Of a stretch of 64,000 bases of DNA, positions 36,187-50,139 are shown piece after piece. The position numbers were made by a program, and so were the translations under genes. Below the pieces are notes generated by a model. That model searched no databases and was not told the DNA's origin. It saw only the letters and a program-made list of their open reading frames with translations. Each line of letters starts with the position of its first letter. The stretch's first letter is position 1. The DNA is taken from the NCBI GenBank assembly GCA_003254905.1, contig QANU01010301.1, positions 85,125 to 149,124 on the forward strand, in the 5' to 3' direction. This stretch comes from Nissolia schottii (taxonomy: Eukaryota > Streptophyta > Magnoliopsida > Fabales > Fabaceae).

Positions 36187-39100
36187 ATGGACAGGATTAG
36201 GGAAGCTAGGAGAACCACTATGGCTGCAAACGGCTTGACGAGGAGAAGGCACAGGACTAACACTCTCAGAGACTCCCCAGGTTCCCCCCCTCCCCCTTTC
36301 ACATCTCAATTCCCCTTCTCAGATCTAAAATCCCTCTTTCATCTTCATCGATTCTCATCTTTTTCCTTTTTGTTTTTGTTGCAGAGGAAGATGGAGCGAT
36401 GGAGCTGCAGGAGCCGACGAGGCTCAGAGATCGGGGGACCGGGAAGAAGGATCGAGATCGGGAGAGGGAGAGAGAGAGGGATCGGTTGGGGAGGAGCAAG
36501 AGGAGGCGGGGGGATAGGTTGATGCACAGTAGCAGGGACGACGGAGGGGACGACACTTCCGACGATAGTATCAACGACGATGAGGAAGACGACGAGGTTG
36601 AAGGAGGTGGAGTAGGCGGTGGCGGCGGCGGAAGCGGTGGCGGTTCAGTTAGAATGCTCCCGCTGAACCCCTCCTCGCTGACATCGTCGTCAACGACCTC
36701 CTTGAACCATCATCGGAAGAGCTTCCCTCCGGCGAAAGTTTTTAGACCAGCGCCGCCGACGACGTGGAAGGCCGCCGATGAGATGATCGGAGTCTCCGTC
36801 CCGAGAAAAGCACGCTCAGGTGAACAGACCACGCAATTTCCCCGAAAACTTCTTAACGGAATTCTCCTTCCTCCAAACACCTTACGATGTTTTCTTTTTG
36901 TTGTTTTCTCAGCGTCGACGAAGAGGTCTCACGAATGCTGGGCCTCGAGCAGCGCAGCAACGGCGGAGCAGAATCACCGGCAGGCTTCAACTTCGCCGGT
37001 GAGAACTGCGGCGGCGGCTCCAGCTTCTCCGTCATCGTCGAATGCCTCGGCCAGAAAGAAGATAGTGAGTTGTCACTTCTCACTGTCTCGGTGTTCTTGT
37101 TCACACTCTGTCGTTGTTATCTGCTAACGGTGACTTTTAACCTTTTTCGATGTGGTGTAGAAGCCCAATGGAGGAGGACCAAAGTTTCGGCCACCCAAAT
37201 CGTCGTCGAAGTCGTTTTCTTCGGTGGCGCAAGACGAGATCGAGATAGAGATCGCGGAGGTGTTGTACGGCATGGGGAGACAGCCGCAGGGGCCATCCAA
37301 GCAAGAAATCATGGCCCTTGATTCAAGGGAAGGTAACAACAATAAGTCTTCCAGTGATGGCAAGTCAAGGATTTCATCGCCGATCTCCAACTCCCAATCC
37401 GCACCGCCTCAGAATTCAAGCTCCTCTGCCACTCCCGTCTCTGCTGTTGGTGGGTTCTCCGAGCTTTTCTAAGCTCAATCGCCTGTTTGGTTGGCGAGAA
37501 AAATGAGGGAAAGCGAAGGAATCTGCTTTCTCTCTGTTTTCTCAACTCAGCCAAGCTTGGTTTTGCGATTGAAAGTGATCTGATCTTCTTCTTCTGTTTT
37601 TTTTGGGTGTTTTATCTTCTCTGCAGCTCCCAAGAGGAAGAAGCCGCGTCCTGTGAAGCCAGAGGATGAGAATCCTTCGATTTTCAGTGTACGCAACAGT
37701 CCCATTTCAACGACGACGAAAGCAGAGAGCGATCAACCTTCAAAGATTGAAACCTGCTCGTCGAATTCGGATAAGAACAACGCGGGATCTGCGCCTGAGA
37801 ATTTGACCAATCCGCAGCCGGCTGGGTTGTTGCCCGAGCCGGTGAAGCCGGAGGGGAACGTGTCGTTGGACTCTAAGCCTTTGGCGGAGGAATCAGAGAA
37901 GCAGAAAGATGTGGGATTGATGATGAAGGAGGTGGTGCCCCCTCAGTCACCGAAGAAGGAATCTCCTCCTGTTCAGCAGGTAGATGATGACCGTGAAGAT
38001 GTGAAAGCGACTAAAGCGTGAGCACCATCAGCTTTTTTTATTTCTGTTGTTTCTTCTATCTTCTTTCATCTTATCTTTTTGGTGGCTTCTTCTGAATGTG
38101 AATCCTGGTCTTCCTTTATTGATTTTTTTTTCCGTGGTTATTCAGGAATCCAGCAATGTCAGAGCCTGAAAACCAGCGAGAAGAGAAGTTCCAGATAGAT
38201 TTGATGGTGCTTACTTTTTTATTACATCATCTTCAAAGTCCCTGTCTCTTCCATTCTGTTTTTTCTTTTTTTTTTTTATTTTATCTTCCGGTGGCTTTTT
38301 CAGGCGCCGCCTCCTCAGTTGAGGTCTTCTCCGGAGAGAGATGTGGAGATCAATATGGTTGTTGACACCGAGAAGGTAAGTTGGCTGTGGGGTGGTTTGG
38401 ATTGGAGCCAGCTCTTTCTTTTTTCTTTTTCTTTTTTTTTTTTTTTGGGTGATGGCCGAGGATAAGTACTCAAGACATTTGTGGTGTCGTTTGTGCAGGA
38501 AGTGAAGCCGGCGACGAAGCAGGATGAGAAATCATTGAGAATGAACAAGGAAGAGGCCGTGGCAAGTGTAGAAAAGGAGAAAGTGAGAGGAATGGTAGAA
38601 GAATCTGAATCTCACAAAGTCGCTATTGTGCAGAAGGAAAGGGGTATTGACTTGCACCTTGACTTGGAGAAAGCTGATAAGGGGGACACTAGTGCCAATG
38701 GCACTTTGGTTAACAAGAAGCAGCATCAAACCGTTCAGAGGCAGCAGCAGCAGCAGCAAACAAACGCTGAGAAAAATGGTACTTTCATTTCTGAAGTGAA
38801 GGAAAAAAGAAAATTACCTGTGTTAGCACCCCTCTCCTCAGTTCCGTTCTTGCTGACCTTGGTTTCTCATGAGCTTTATTTTTTTTCCCTCTCCTCATTC
38901 TTTTCTTTCCAGCACAAGCCAATTCTTTGCCTCTACCAATGTCTGTTCCGAGCTGGCCTGGCGGGCTTCCTCCCATGGGGTACGGTCTGATTAATTCCCC
39001 TGCATTCACTGTTTGTTTTGGACAGTAGGATGCATGCAGAGTTTTTGTGCTGTGGTGCTTTTCACTTTGGATGTATGATCTAACTATTCTCTTCTCATTA

Positions 39101-42100
39101 TCAGATATATGACACCTCTACAAGGAGTTGTATCCATGGACGGAACTACTGTGACCTCTGCAGCTATACCGGTATGTGTCCCATATTCCTTTGATTTCAT
39201 AAAGTGTAAAATGAATATTTTATTTATAGTTTTTTTCTTTTCTCTCTTTTTGCAGCCGCCTCATCTTCTATTCAATCAACCTCGGCCTAAACGATGTGCA
39301 ACACATTGCTACATTGCCCGGAATATTTTGTATCACCAGCAAATTGCGAGGATCAATCCATTCTGGCCAGCAGCAGCAGCAGCAGCAGGCTCTGCTTCAC
39401 TATATGGGGCTAAGCCCGGCCACCTTAACATTGTGCCTTCCACAGAATTGCACGGTAATGTTCCCAGCGGCAGGGCTGCAAGCTCTTCTCAAGACAAGGC
39501 TCACGGTCTCGCCATGTTCCCAGGTCATATTGCGAAGGATAAGTGCTCTCAGCCTGCCGCTGTCGATAATTCATCAAGAAAGCAAATTTTGCTTCAGCAA
39601 GCTTTGCCTCCAGGAGCAGCACCTAGTAATATACTGGTATGCTTTAAATTCTTCTCTTCTGAAATAATGAATGTGACCTCTTATAGGTTTTTTTTTTTAA
39701 AATTGCACTGTCAATATTAATTTGTGCTTCGACACAAATTACAGCATGGCCCTGCTTTCATCTTCCCCCTGAATCAGCAGCAAGCAGCTGCTGCGGCGTC
39801 CGTTCGACCTGGATCTGTCAAGTCCTTGCCAGTTACAAGTAATGGAGCATCATCCTGTACTCCCAATTCAGCTCCACCAAATGCATCTACTGCTACAGGG
39901 GCCGGGGCAGCCGCTGCTACACCAACAATGAGCTTCAGTTATCCAAATATTCCTGGCAATGAGACTCAGTACTTAGCTATCTTGCAGAACAATGCTTACC
40001 CATTTCCAATACCAACTCATGTTGGCAGTCCACCTGCTTATCGTGGAACCCATACTCAGGCATTTCCATTCTTTAACGGGTCTTTCTATCCTTCTCAAAT
40101 GCTCCACCCTTCACAGATTCAACAGCAGCAACAGCAACTTCCTGTTCAATCACAGCAGAGCCAGCAGCAGGGCCATCAAAACACGAGTATTTCTAGTGGG
40201 TCCTCCTCATCCCAGAAGCATGCACAGAATCAGCAACAAAAGCCTAATACTGCCAGTGGTGCCAATGTTGGTGGTAGTGGTGGTGGTGGTGGTGGTGGAA
40301 GCTTGCAAGGTTTTCCTGTCAGCAAAAACCCACCCTCACAGCCACTACAGTTGCAACAGCAGCAGCAGCCGCCCAGGCAGCAACTGCAGAATCATCATAC
40401 TTCTCATCCGGCTCGCCAAATTGATTCTGAGATGGGTGGTGAAGATAGTCCCTCCACTGCTGACAGTCGAATTGCTCGAGCCTCCATGAATATTTATGGC
40501 CAAAGTTTTGCAATGCCAATGCAGACACCAAACTTTGCTTTGATGACACCTGCGTCAATTAGTGGTGCTGCTGGATCTAATGGCGGTCATGGTGAAAAGA
40601 AGCAACAGCAGCAGCATCCTGGTTCAAAGGCTGGAGGTGAAGCATCTCAAGCATTCGCCATGTCATTTGCATCCATCAATGGTGCTACTGCTGCCCCTGG
40701 CCTTGATCTCTCGTCTTTTGCACAGAATCATCATTCAATTATGCAACATCATAACTATCAGATAATGGCAGCTGCTCAAGCTGCCAGTGCCCAGAATAAG
40801 AAGAATTATCATGTCCCTGAAGAAGGGAAAACTGCAGGTAATTCTTCAAACCTTGACGAAGATAGAAAAGCAATGTCCGGAAAAATTCAAGCATCAGTGG
40901 GGCAATCCATTGCATTCTCAAGGCCAGATGTGTCTGATCCCTCAATGGCATCATTAACTGGCAACAATGTCATTGATAGCTCAGGCCGTGCTCTCAACCT
41001 TGCTTCTGCTTCTTCCCGGCCTTCTGCTTCTGTCATGCCTGCTGCCATCAACACTAATAATGTAGCCAGTTCTCAGCAACAAATGCAGCGGAATCAGCAG
41101 CAAATTCTCCAGCTGCAGAAGCAGAATCACTATGCTGCAGCAGCAGCGGCTTCTGCTCGAAATAAGACACCGTCAACAAGTAATGGCATTGTGTACTCCG
41201 ATAATCTTCCGTCTACATCTGCTATGGCCACCAAGTTTACCAACTCAGTATCTGCATTCCCTCAAAGCCTTGTACAGAGCAGTAGCACCATCACCCAGTC
41301 AGCCCAGTGGAAAAACTCTGCAAGGCCAACCACTTCTCAGTCTCCTCCATCCATGGCTTCAACACCACCATCATCAGTCAAATCTCTTCCACCGCAGCAG
41401 GCTCGTTCACAGCAACCGCACACGCAAATATCTTTTGCAGCAAATCCAAAATCATCCACAGCACAGGTGCAACCCTCAAGTTCCACTCAGTCCCCATCTC
41501 CACCAGTTATGGTTGGCTCACCAACAACTTCCTCGGTTTCCAAAAACACCGGTAGCCCAAGGACAACGCCAGCATCAACCAACAACAACAAAATGAGCCA
41601 AACTTCTTCCTTGTCCTCTCAGCAAGCCAAGAACACTCCTGCTGCGCCAGCTCGAAAATCCTCACCTGTTGGTGGTAGGAATGTGCCATCAATTCTCAGT
41701 GGACCTCAGCTAACTCCCTCTTCCAGCACCGGGAGTAAATCCCAATTGCCACAACAGCAGCAGAAGCAACAGCAGCAAATACCGAAGCAGTCAATGTCGC
41801 AGGCCCAGCTGTTCTTCTCAAATCCGTACATGCATTCCCAAGTTCCTCAATCCAGTAGTTCCACATCCACTACATCAGCAGCTGCAACTGGGTACTATCT
41901 TCAGCGGCGTGGGCCCGAGCAAATGCAACGGCCGGGCTCTTCTGGCAATTCTACAAATGGCGCCGCTGTGAACAACACAAAAGGCAGTGCCTTAGCAGGT
42001 CAGGGTCTAATGCATCCTGCCCAGTTTGCTGCAATGCAGCAGTCTGGGAACCACCATCAGTATGTTCCTGCTGGCTTCCCTTATGTTCATCCTGTGCCCA

Positions 42101-42153
42101 CTGCCGTTCAAGTGAAGCCAGCAGCAGATCAGAAACAACCCGGGGGTGAGTAA
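36187..42153 (+). CDS. TIC: TIME FOR COFFEE (TIC) circadian clock regulator
   Basis: Twelve exons: 36187-36280, 36385-36819, 36913-37064, 37161-37449, 37627-38017, 38146-38206, 38304-38375, 38499-38778, 38913-38979, 39105-39171, 39256-39636, 39745-42153. The total is 4698 nt, 1565 residues, with all junctions in phase. The N-terminus MDRIREARR matches the family. It is followed by a basic Arg/Glu/Asp repeat with a nuclear-localisation-like SKRRRGDR, an acidic run and a Gly run. Conserved family blocks are EIEIEIAEVLYGMGRQPQ, SVPSWPGGLPPMGYMTPLQG and FNQPRPKRCATHCYIARNI. The long last exon is rich in Gln, Ser, Ala and Pro with several CAG/CAA Gln tracts, so most of it is probably disordered. 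Known: Arabidopsis TIC is a nuclear protein needed for normal clock amplitude and period and links the clock to metabolism. The conserved role here is inference. A GA-rich stretch at about 35870-35930 probably lies in the promoter or 5' UTR. Confidence 0.95.
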
Positions 42154-42560
42154 GTAGAATTGATAATCTCCCTTGGTTGCCACCCGTCCGTGCTGTGCTT
42201 CTGGTCAACAGAGAAAGAAGAAAAAGTAATGAGTGAAAGAAGTATAGCATGGCATTTTGAAGTGGAAAGTTGGTGTCTTCACGGTGGTGTATTCTCTTTC
42301 TCCTTTTTTTTTGTCTTCTAGGCTAGAAGAGCAGTAAACATCTTTTTTGACAAGTCTTATGTGGGGTAGGATGAATATGATGTATGTGTCTGGAGATATA
42401 ACAGTAACCCTGATTTTTTAATTTAAAGATCAAAGATGATTTTCCCCTCTTCCTTTGCTGGTGTGGCCATATTTTTTTCCCTCCACTAAATTAAAGCGAA
42501 ATTTTGGTGGGCAGTGACAGATGGGATGCAAGTTGTTTTGTTTATTTTGCTAAGGTGAGT
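42154..42560 (+). other. Probable TIC 3' UTR
   Basis: T-rich sequence directly after the TAA, with AT-rich poly(A)-signal-like words. The cleavage site cannot be fixed. Confidence 0.4.
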
Positions 42561-45500
42561 GTAACTAATATCTATCCGTAAAAAAACAGTTTAGATAGAA
42601 GATATAAATAAATAGTTGGCAGCTCAAAGGATATTCAAAATTTTCAAAGGCATTCGTTTCTCGAATCTTTGGCTGGTTCTGTGGGCAAGGAGTGGTGGTG
42701 TGGCCCGGATAATGTGGTAGGGAGATAGTTTCACAACACCACGGCTTTGTGCACCTAGACAACTTGTTTTGGGGGAGTTGAAAAGTGTTATTCTCTTTGG
42801 TGTCAGTACCCCACACGTGGCTTATGTGTATGCAGAGTAGATATCATAGCTATTATTTAAATAATCATATTGATTGATTAATATCTTACTCGTCAGTGTA
42901 TGTATATATCTTTTTAAATAGGATTTAATAATGGGAGTGATAGTATCTAGTAGGGTGAAAGGGTAGTTCCATTTTTTCCTTGGAAATAATTTACTTTTTC
43001 CATGTTTTGCTCTTAATGGTGGGGTCCCACCTAGTTAGACAACACCTTGGCCCACTTAAACAATCACAGTGTTAGGCCTTTCAGAACCAAACTCAAAGCA
43101 GCAACACATTGCGGGTCCTGACATCCCACCTGTGATGATGTGATAAATTTTGCTCTTGTCTCTAACATAAATACACGTGTGTGCCCCCATGTCTTTATAT
43201 TTTCCTTTTGATTTCACAACTCGCCTGTTTTTTGCAATGGTGCCTCCGCCTCTTTACCCTCTAATCCCTCTGCCTCATCAAGCCTTGCCTTAGCATTGGT
43301 TCTTTTCTCCACCCTCTTCTTCAACTTTAATGACATATGATTCATATGAACAAAGGCTCTCACATTCACATAAGGGGGCATAAGAAGCTACCGTTTTCAT
43401 TTCTGTATTTCTTGTTTACACCTTTTGGGAATTGGTTTTGTCAAAAAAATCTTTTCTTTTTTAACCCTAAAAGAATTACAATACTGCAATATAATTTTAA
43501 CTTTTGTTCTGGCATGGACCAGTTCTACAGCAAAAGATGAAGATGAAGACAGATAAATAGGAAAAGAGGAGAGCCAATGGAGTGAGAGTGACGTGGATTT
43601 TTTATTTATTAAATATCTCTTTTCCATCTGCATAAAGGGAAAGGATCTACTTCCTTCTAGTGCTGAAATGGCAGCACATCATTTTTTTTCTCCTTTTAAA
43701 AATGGTTGGGAGGGGTGTAATTGTAAATTACAGTCAATAGTAATATATGGGAATTTCATATTGCAACCTTTATTCAGTGATTCATTTATTCACTTATCTG
43801 TTTCTTTTTTGAGGGGCCAAAGAAAAAGCATACAGATCTTCACTTGGTTTCTCCTCTTGATCAACTGAAAAAGACAATAATATTTTGTGTCCTTTTCCCC
43901 TTCGGAGGGACCCACCCATGAAAAGGAATCAATTTTAATGGAATAAGGCAATAGGCAAAGTCCCCCATGCCCCCCGTTACAATCTTTGGTGACAATGCTG
44001 AAAGATAAGAGTGAAGGCACCACACATAAAATCAACTATATGACTTATCTCTCACCTTCCCTGTCCCCACTCCAAACACCTCCTTTATAAAGTCTTCTCC
44101 TCTATATATTTTTATAATCATTATTTAAATGTTTGGTGAGCATCATAAGCAGTGTAACCTACCCTTTGAACGGTTATCGCTATAAGAGTCAAGCCACTTC
44201 AACTTTGTTTCTTTTCTTTTCACATTTTTGAAATCCTATATATAAATTTTCAATTTGACTTATTTTTTGCCCATGTTGCTAATTATATCAGACAGCTACC
44301 AGAAGTACTTTTTTCCTTTTGCATATACTTGGCAATACTTTATAGATCTCTATAAATTATTCTAATTCTTTTTCAAGATTAATATACTATTGGCATAACG
44401 CTATAATTGTATAACTCTACTGTTTTTATCGTTAAATTTGGGTTGGGTAGGCATGTATGTGTATGACGATGAAATGAGATGCATAAGTTTGTGCTAAGGT
44501 GTGTAGGCTAAAGTTTACCATAACCATCCATATACTGTGTTGAATATTCATCCATGTGTCACTATCTTGTGATAATGATTTCATTCCTCAAAGTATGTAG
44601 TATCAAAGCAACAAAAAAAAATTAGTTTCTATATCCGGCATTTCTTTAAGATTGTTTCCCTTTGTTTTATTACGTGGATGCTTATATAATTTTTACAATA
44701 CTCCAATATTTTCTCCACTTTTGGGTCAAAACAACAAACTTCGTCACTCACCTAGTCCATTACATGCGTGATACGTAATATCATATAGGGAATAACAGGA
44801 AAAGGAATTGAGACGCAAACAATTTCTAAATGAAGTTGGAATGAGTGGAATGACTATGCTCTCGAATTTATTATATTAAGCTAAAATATATGCATACATA
44901 TGAACGTGGAATCAAGCCTCTAGAATTTGCATAGTGACGAGGGGTTTGGATAATAAGTATGAAGTTCTAATTTTAATTTCAATCAATTATACTAATTTCA
45001 TGCACCTTTCTTGGTAGCAAGTTATGTGGTTTTTTATTTTTAATGATAAGTTCCTGCCAATTTTATTTTGCACTAAATCCGCTCAAAGACTTGCCAAAAA
45101 TCATAATTACAATGATCTCTAAGTTATCGCACCAAAACATATGACAAGGTTGAGAAAGGTCTTACCAGAAACTTTTTAAGACAAGCTTAGTGAAATAAAC
45201 CCGTACTAGTTATGTAGTTATAAACATGCATTCAATGCAACGTTACTAATGGGGAAGGTTAGAAGGGACAAAATAAACGCAACAAAAGTGAAGAATATAT
45301 AATAATACCGTTTCGGAATAAAAATTATGTTCGTAAATTTAGAGGAAAATGTGAAGAATGATAAGATATTAGAGTTATTTCCTGTGTGTGGACTGTCAGA
45401 ATAAACAGAAACCACCACTAAAAAGACTTTTTAGATGATGAACGAAGTCTCATTCCCACGTTCTGGATGCTGAGCTATTGGTATTTTGGGGATTGAAGTG

Positions 45501-48500
45501 TGTTTTTTGATTCTCTCATCAAAGGTTGTTCTTATCTTGGTTTACTCTCTTGGTTTTCTATCTAACTTTGTTTTTCTTGGTCTTACATGTACTCTCAGTC
45601 AGTGAAGGGCAAATAATGGTGCTCTTCATCTAGAAATTCCCCTTTGTTTTCATTTCACCCTCTCTATTTAATGTGTCTCTTTTGTCCATTAGGTCCTCAT
45701 TTTCCTCTCAAATTTCAACTTTGTCCAACCTGGATTGATGGGATTGCTCACCGTTGATGCTGCAGGACGTCATGCAGTCCTACTTGTCTAACAACAACAA
45801 TAGCGTCAAACTATATGTTCCTATTGTATCAAAAGTTAAAGTATCCTTTTTGGCTAGTGATGGGAATCTCCCACTTCTAGTATAAACATAAGGTTGATCA
45901 CACTTAACGATAGGTACTAAAGGTAGTCTTAAGGTGTAGTGTCCAGCTGTGAAATACAAGTTCATAAAAAAAGCTCTTTTAGTGAGATAGATATAGTTTT
46001 CCAAAATCTTACCGATCCATAAATAGAGATAGTTTCTTTCATTGGCTGGTCCATCTCGTGGGATATTTGGGCCCCGCGACGTAATCTAAGCTAGTCCACA
46101 TAAAGACGATATCAGACATGTGTTACCAAATACCTTAAGTCATGATAAAGTGGATTATTAATTGTAAGATTAACAATTCCTAAATCTTGATCCCAAACAA
46201 CTACTTTCAATTTTAAATAACTGTTTATTTTTTATTTTTTTTATTAATAATTGTCTATTTAGAAAATTTAGAGAGCAAAAATTATTTTTTTTTTCTTTTT
46301 ATCCTTAGTTAATGAATAAATAGAAAGAACATTAAGCAAAAGATGGAGAAAGAGTGTCATTAAAAATAAGGATAATTTTGTCACACAAACTTTTCGGACA
46401 TTAAGACATATCAAATCATCTCATTAATTTATGTGCCTATTTAAAATTGGAGGTTGTAGTTTTGTTTCTCTTTCTCCGCTTCAGTCAGTTAAGAGAAAAT
46501 AACTACTAGGACCAGATTGAAGATATTAAATGGATGAAGAAATTAGTTAGTATAATGGGAGGACGTGGGCAACACCTCACGGAATAAACAATAAAGGATG
46601 TGAGGCCTAATTGGGGGGTCCATGCCCTTTATAGGGTGCGAGGTGAATACACGTCGCAAACAATTGTCTCCATTAGCCACAGTTGCAGATTCAAAAAGTT
46701 CCTTGCCAATGTTTGAAAAGGAAAATAATGTGGCAATTCTTATGTGATGTGTTTTATTTATTATACAGATTATGTATTATAGATAAATAATATTTTTATT
46801 TGATTACTTGAGAAAGTGGAACAAGCATGCTCTTTTAGTCTTTAGTCACCGTGTGACACACTGAAACCTCACTCATAACTGGGAAATTAACAAAGTGCCA
46901 CTAAAACCAATCATGTGAGCTGGACTTTTGAAATTCATTTTTTATAACAGATTTATATAGAGAGAGACAGAGAACCACAGGAAGGGTGGAGTGGGTAGGA
47001 ATTGGGGTGGGTTCCTCCTCTTAATTTAATAGTTGGGTCCATATCGAGTTTTTTAAATAAATATAATATAATAAGAATAATAATAATAATAATAATAATA
47101 ATTGAAACTGAGTACAATATCTAGTAACATCTTGTCAAGATTTCATGTTGGCATGAATTGTGTTGGTAAGTCTCTTGAATTCAATAATATCTAAATTGTT
47201 GTTGACCACAAGGGCACAGCACAGAGACCACATATTGAACAGTTCATCTCTATAATTCGTCTTAATTATTTTTCTTTTTCAAATTAATATTACTCAACAC
47301 TGTTTACTAAAATGATTGCATGTCCATAAAAACACTTAAATGAATTATATTTTATTTAATAATAAAATAATATATATATGTATATATATTCTATTTCACT
47401 CTATGCAGTAATTTCTTTCCTATTAAGTTCAATGTGATAAAAAATTTGTTCGTTCATAAAAACATAATATTTAATATATTTTAGATTATATAATAAATAA
47501 GATTCTTCTTTTCATATCTAAATTCATACAAAGGCATTGATATTTTTTTTAATATTTTAACGATTGTGATTTAATTATAAATTTAAAAGAATAAAAAATT
47601 TAAATTAGTAAAATATTTAATAAAATTTTAGATGTTATAATATCGATATTTTTTAATTTTGTGAGAGTATCAAAAAAATTCTCAATAAATAATATTTTAA
47701 TTTATATTTTTTTTAAAGTTTTCTTAATAATTGCCGAGTCTCAGGAGAGGAAAAGAGTAAAAACATCATCAATTTTGGGGCTGTTTATATAAGAAGTCTC
47801 CTTACTTACTAAAACATTTCAATGTACATTTCTAGAAGACTAATTACTTAAAATTAAGATGATGTTATTTGTGATGTAGAGTATATACTAGATTCAATAC
47901 GAAAGTTCACTGATAAACAAAAGAATTTTTCCTCAACATTTTCCAGCCATGTAATTAAAGATAGGACGGTTAACACAGAATACCAAGCATTGGGGGACCC
48001 ATCCCTTATCTGAACCATTGGTTTCCACCGTTGAAAATTAAATAAAAGTTTGAATATAACATTAATTAGTCAACTAAAAATTAACCGAACCATCTTTTTA
48101 AATTGAAATCTTGTTTGAACCTTTTTTTTTCCACAATTAGGTTGTCATTCAGTGTGGACTTAATGGTTAATTTTATTTTAGTTTATAGATATTTTTAAGA
48201 GTATGATAATTGATCTAAAAATTTAAAGTTATTTTACTTAAAATTAAAAAATAAGTTTCTAACATTTAGTTAAAAAAATGAATTTCTTCTATTCAATTAC
48301 ACCAACCAAATTTAAATCATTTGAATGCAACTCAAAAATAAAAAGAAAATTAGTGTATATATATATATATTTAAATATGTCTATCACCATTAACAACTAA
48401 TTTATCTTTAAGACTTAAAATTATTAAAGTGAATATCTGTTAACAAATTTTTTTTATACATGTTACCAAAATTTAAACCTCTAATCAAAAAATTAATTTC

Positions 48501-48540
48501 ACCACAGTTCATTCACTATATACCACATTAATATTATTGG
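42561..48540. other. Gene-poor intergenic region
   Basis: About 6 kb, mostly AT-rich, with an (AAT)n run at about 47076-47101. ORFs on both strands lack protein-like composition. No RNA gene or bounded transposon was recognised. Confidence 0.45.
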
Positions 48541-48574
48541 GGAGAAGATAAGAAAACGGGTGATCCCTGAAATT

Positions 48575-48965
48575 GAGGGGTTTTAACATTTACATCAACA
48601 TAGAGTGAGTTGTGTCTTAAAGTATGGGTTACAAGTTAAATTTACATTTACATGAGTGAAAATTCTTAAATTGTCATAAGGAACAACGATTTCAACTCAT
48701 TTTTAAAAAAAAATAAATTAAGAGTATTGAAATCGTCATTCTCTCACTTTTTTAAAAAAAAAAATTAAGGTTAAAATTATTAGGGTGATGATTTTAACTT
48801 TTTTTAAAAAATTCAAAAGTGCTGAAATCACCTCTGACTCCTTTCCTTTTTTTAAAAATAAAATAAAAATTAATGGGTGTTAAAATTGTCACCCATGATT
48901 TCGGCCTCACTTTTTTTTAAAAAATAACTTCAGGGGCCAAAAAGAGAGTGATGATTTCAACCCAA
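48575..48965 (+). repeat. Decayed multi-copy ATTTCAGC-type repeat
   Basis: Four or more diverged units of about 70-90 bp. Each combines a variant of GTGCTGAAATCACC or GATGATTTTAAC with a T6A6 tract. One edge, ATTGAGGGGTTTTAACATTTACAT, is the inverted counterpart of ATATGTAAAAACCCCTCGAT near 30937, linking it to the repeat at 30760-30980. Confidence 0.55.
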
Positions 48966-49518
48966 AGATAAAAATTTTTGCCTGAAGCACATTCTAGACG
49001 TTTGTTGCCACCGGAAACGTGTTGCTAGGTAAAAAGTCCTGAAACTGACTGATCAATTAATACATACATATACTAAATCAGTTCCAAAAGAGTCTCTTCT
49101 CCAGCAAAATTTTTTCCTCTGTTTATCTCCAAATATTAAAAATTGAAAGAAAAAAAAAACAAATAGAATTGATCTTGAAGTTTGCCCTAAAACAGGCATC
49201 ATAAAAGACAGATTTTTCAAAAGTGACTAGAACAAAGCAGAGTGGCAGAGAGAGACTGAGAGAGAGAGAGAGAGAGGGAGAAGCACTCTGGTTGGGATAT
49301 ATGAATATGATATCTGAACTTTCAAGACTCCAAAATTTTTATTAAAAAAAAAGCGCACAGAAAATAAAACAAAAGAAGGGTCACAGAATTCCCACTTCAA
49401 ATGGGAAAAAGGTCAAACCAATCAAAGGGTATACCATAACATTTGAGTTGCTGCTTCGGGAAGCAGGGCTGAATTGGATGTCTTTAAATGCATGATTAGA
49501 AAATTGATTGGACTCGTC

Positions 49519-49567
49519 CAGGAATCAATTCTAACCAATTCAAAACACAGGCCACAATTGATTCCTG
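49519..49567. repeat. Perfect 12-bp hairpin
   Basis: CAGGAATCAATT (49519-49530) pairs with AATTGATTCCTG (49556-49567) across a 25-nt loop. The stem is too short for a normal plant pri-miRNA. Confidence 0.7.
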
Positions 49568-50035
49568 AGCTTCTTAATTGAAATTCAAAACACGCTATAA
49601 ATGCTCCACAGTTTGTGAGATGCTCAGGCAGACTGATTCAATTCTGCACATAAAAAATGGCAGTAATCACTGATCATCATCATCACCCTCCACAGACACA
49701 GTTGCTTGCAGATGAAACTTCCCTCTTTAAAAAAGTCTGAATTCTGATCTCTCTAACTGTAAACCAGTTTCAACTCAACCTGCCAGGCTACTACTGTTTG
49801 TTTCAAATCCAAAACCAACCATAAAATCAAATGACTCCAAACTGAAACCACAAAAACAGCGTTTCAATTCAAAAGATGGTACCTTTGAAGTTGCCTTCTC
49901 CACACTTACCTTTCCCACTAAGCAACAAAGCTAGGAGCCATAAAATACAATAACAACAACAAGAAGAAGGAGGTACAATATCTGCAGCATGAGCAGCAGC
50001 AAGTGTGATGAGATAGAGATATGTATATGTGTGTG

Positions 50036-50037
50036 TG

Positions 50038-50081
<44 letters not shown>
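50036..50081. repeat. (TA)n followed by (GA)n microsatellite
   Basis: Consecutive TA and GA dinucleotide runs. They generate misleading open frames on the minus strand. Confidence 0.85.
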
Positions 50082-50139
50082 CTTGGCACTTTATGATAAC
50101 TTCCAAACCCAGTGGACTTAAGAGCCCCGTTCACTTTAT

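Larger units (their letters stand above)
49500..50137 (-). other. Possible spliced non-coding transcript
   Basis: On the minus strand this region has a TATA/CT-rich leader like that of a plant Pol II transcript (50036-50081). It has a strong donor AAAG|GTAAGTG at 49909 and a strong acceptor ATGTGCAG| before 49643. The only early ORF is a 19-residue, very hydrophobic peptide (starting MLQILYLLLL). No conserved miRNA was recognised. Everything beyond the splice-site words is inference. Confidence 0.25.

Noticed and set aside
35465-36574. Several overlapping long minus-strand ORFs (up to 187 residues) upstream of and over the start of TIC
   Set aside because: They are translations of GA-rich promoter/leader and Arg/Asp-coding DNA on the wrong strand. 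They are Ser/Pro/Leu-rich, lack domains and overlap a well-supported gene.
39992-41596. Long plus-strand alternative-frame ORFs within TIC exon 12
   Set aside because: They overlap the conserved TIC frame and consist of shifted Gln/Ser codons read as Leu/His/Ser.
49519-49567. Candidate miRNA precursor
   Set aside because: The stem is only 12 bp and no known mature miRNA sequence was recognised in either arm.
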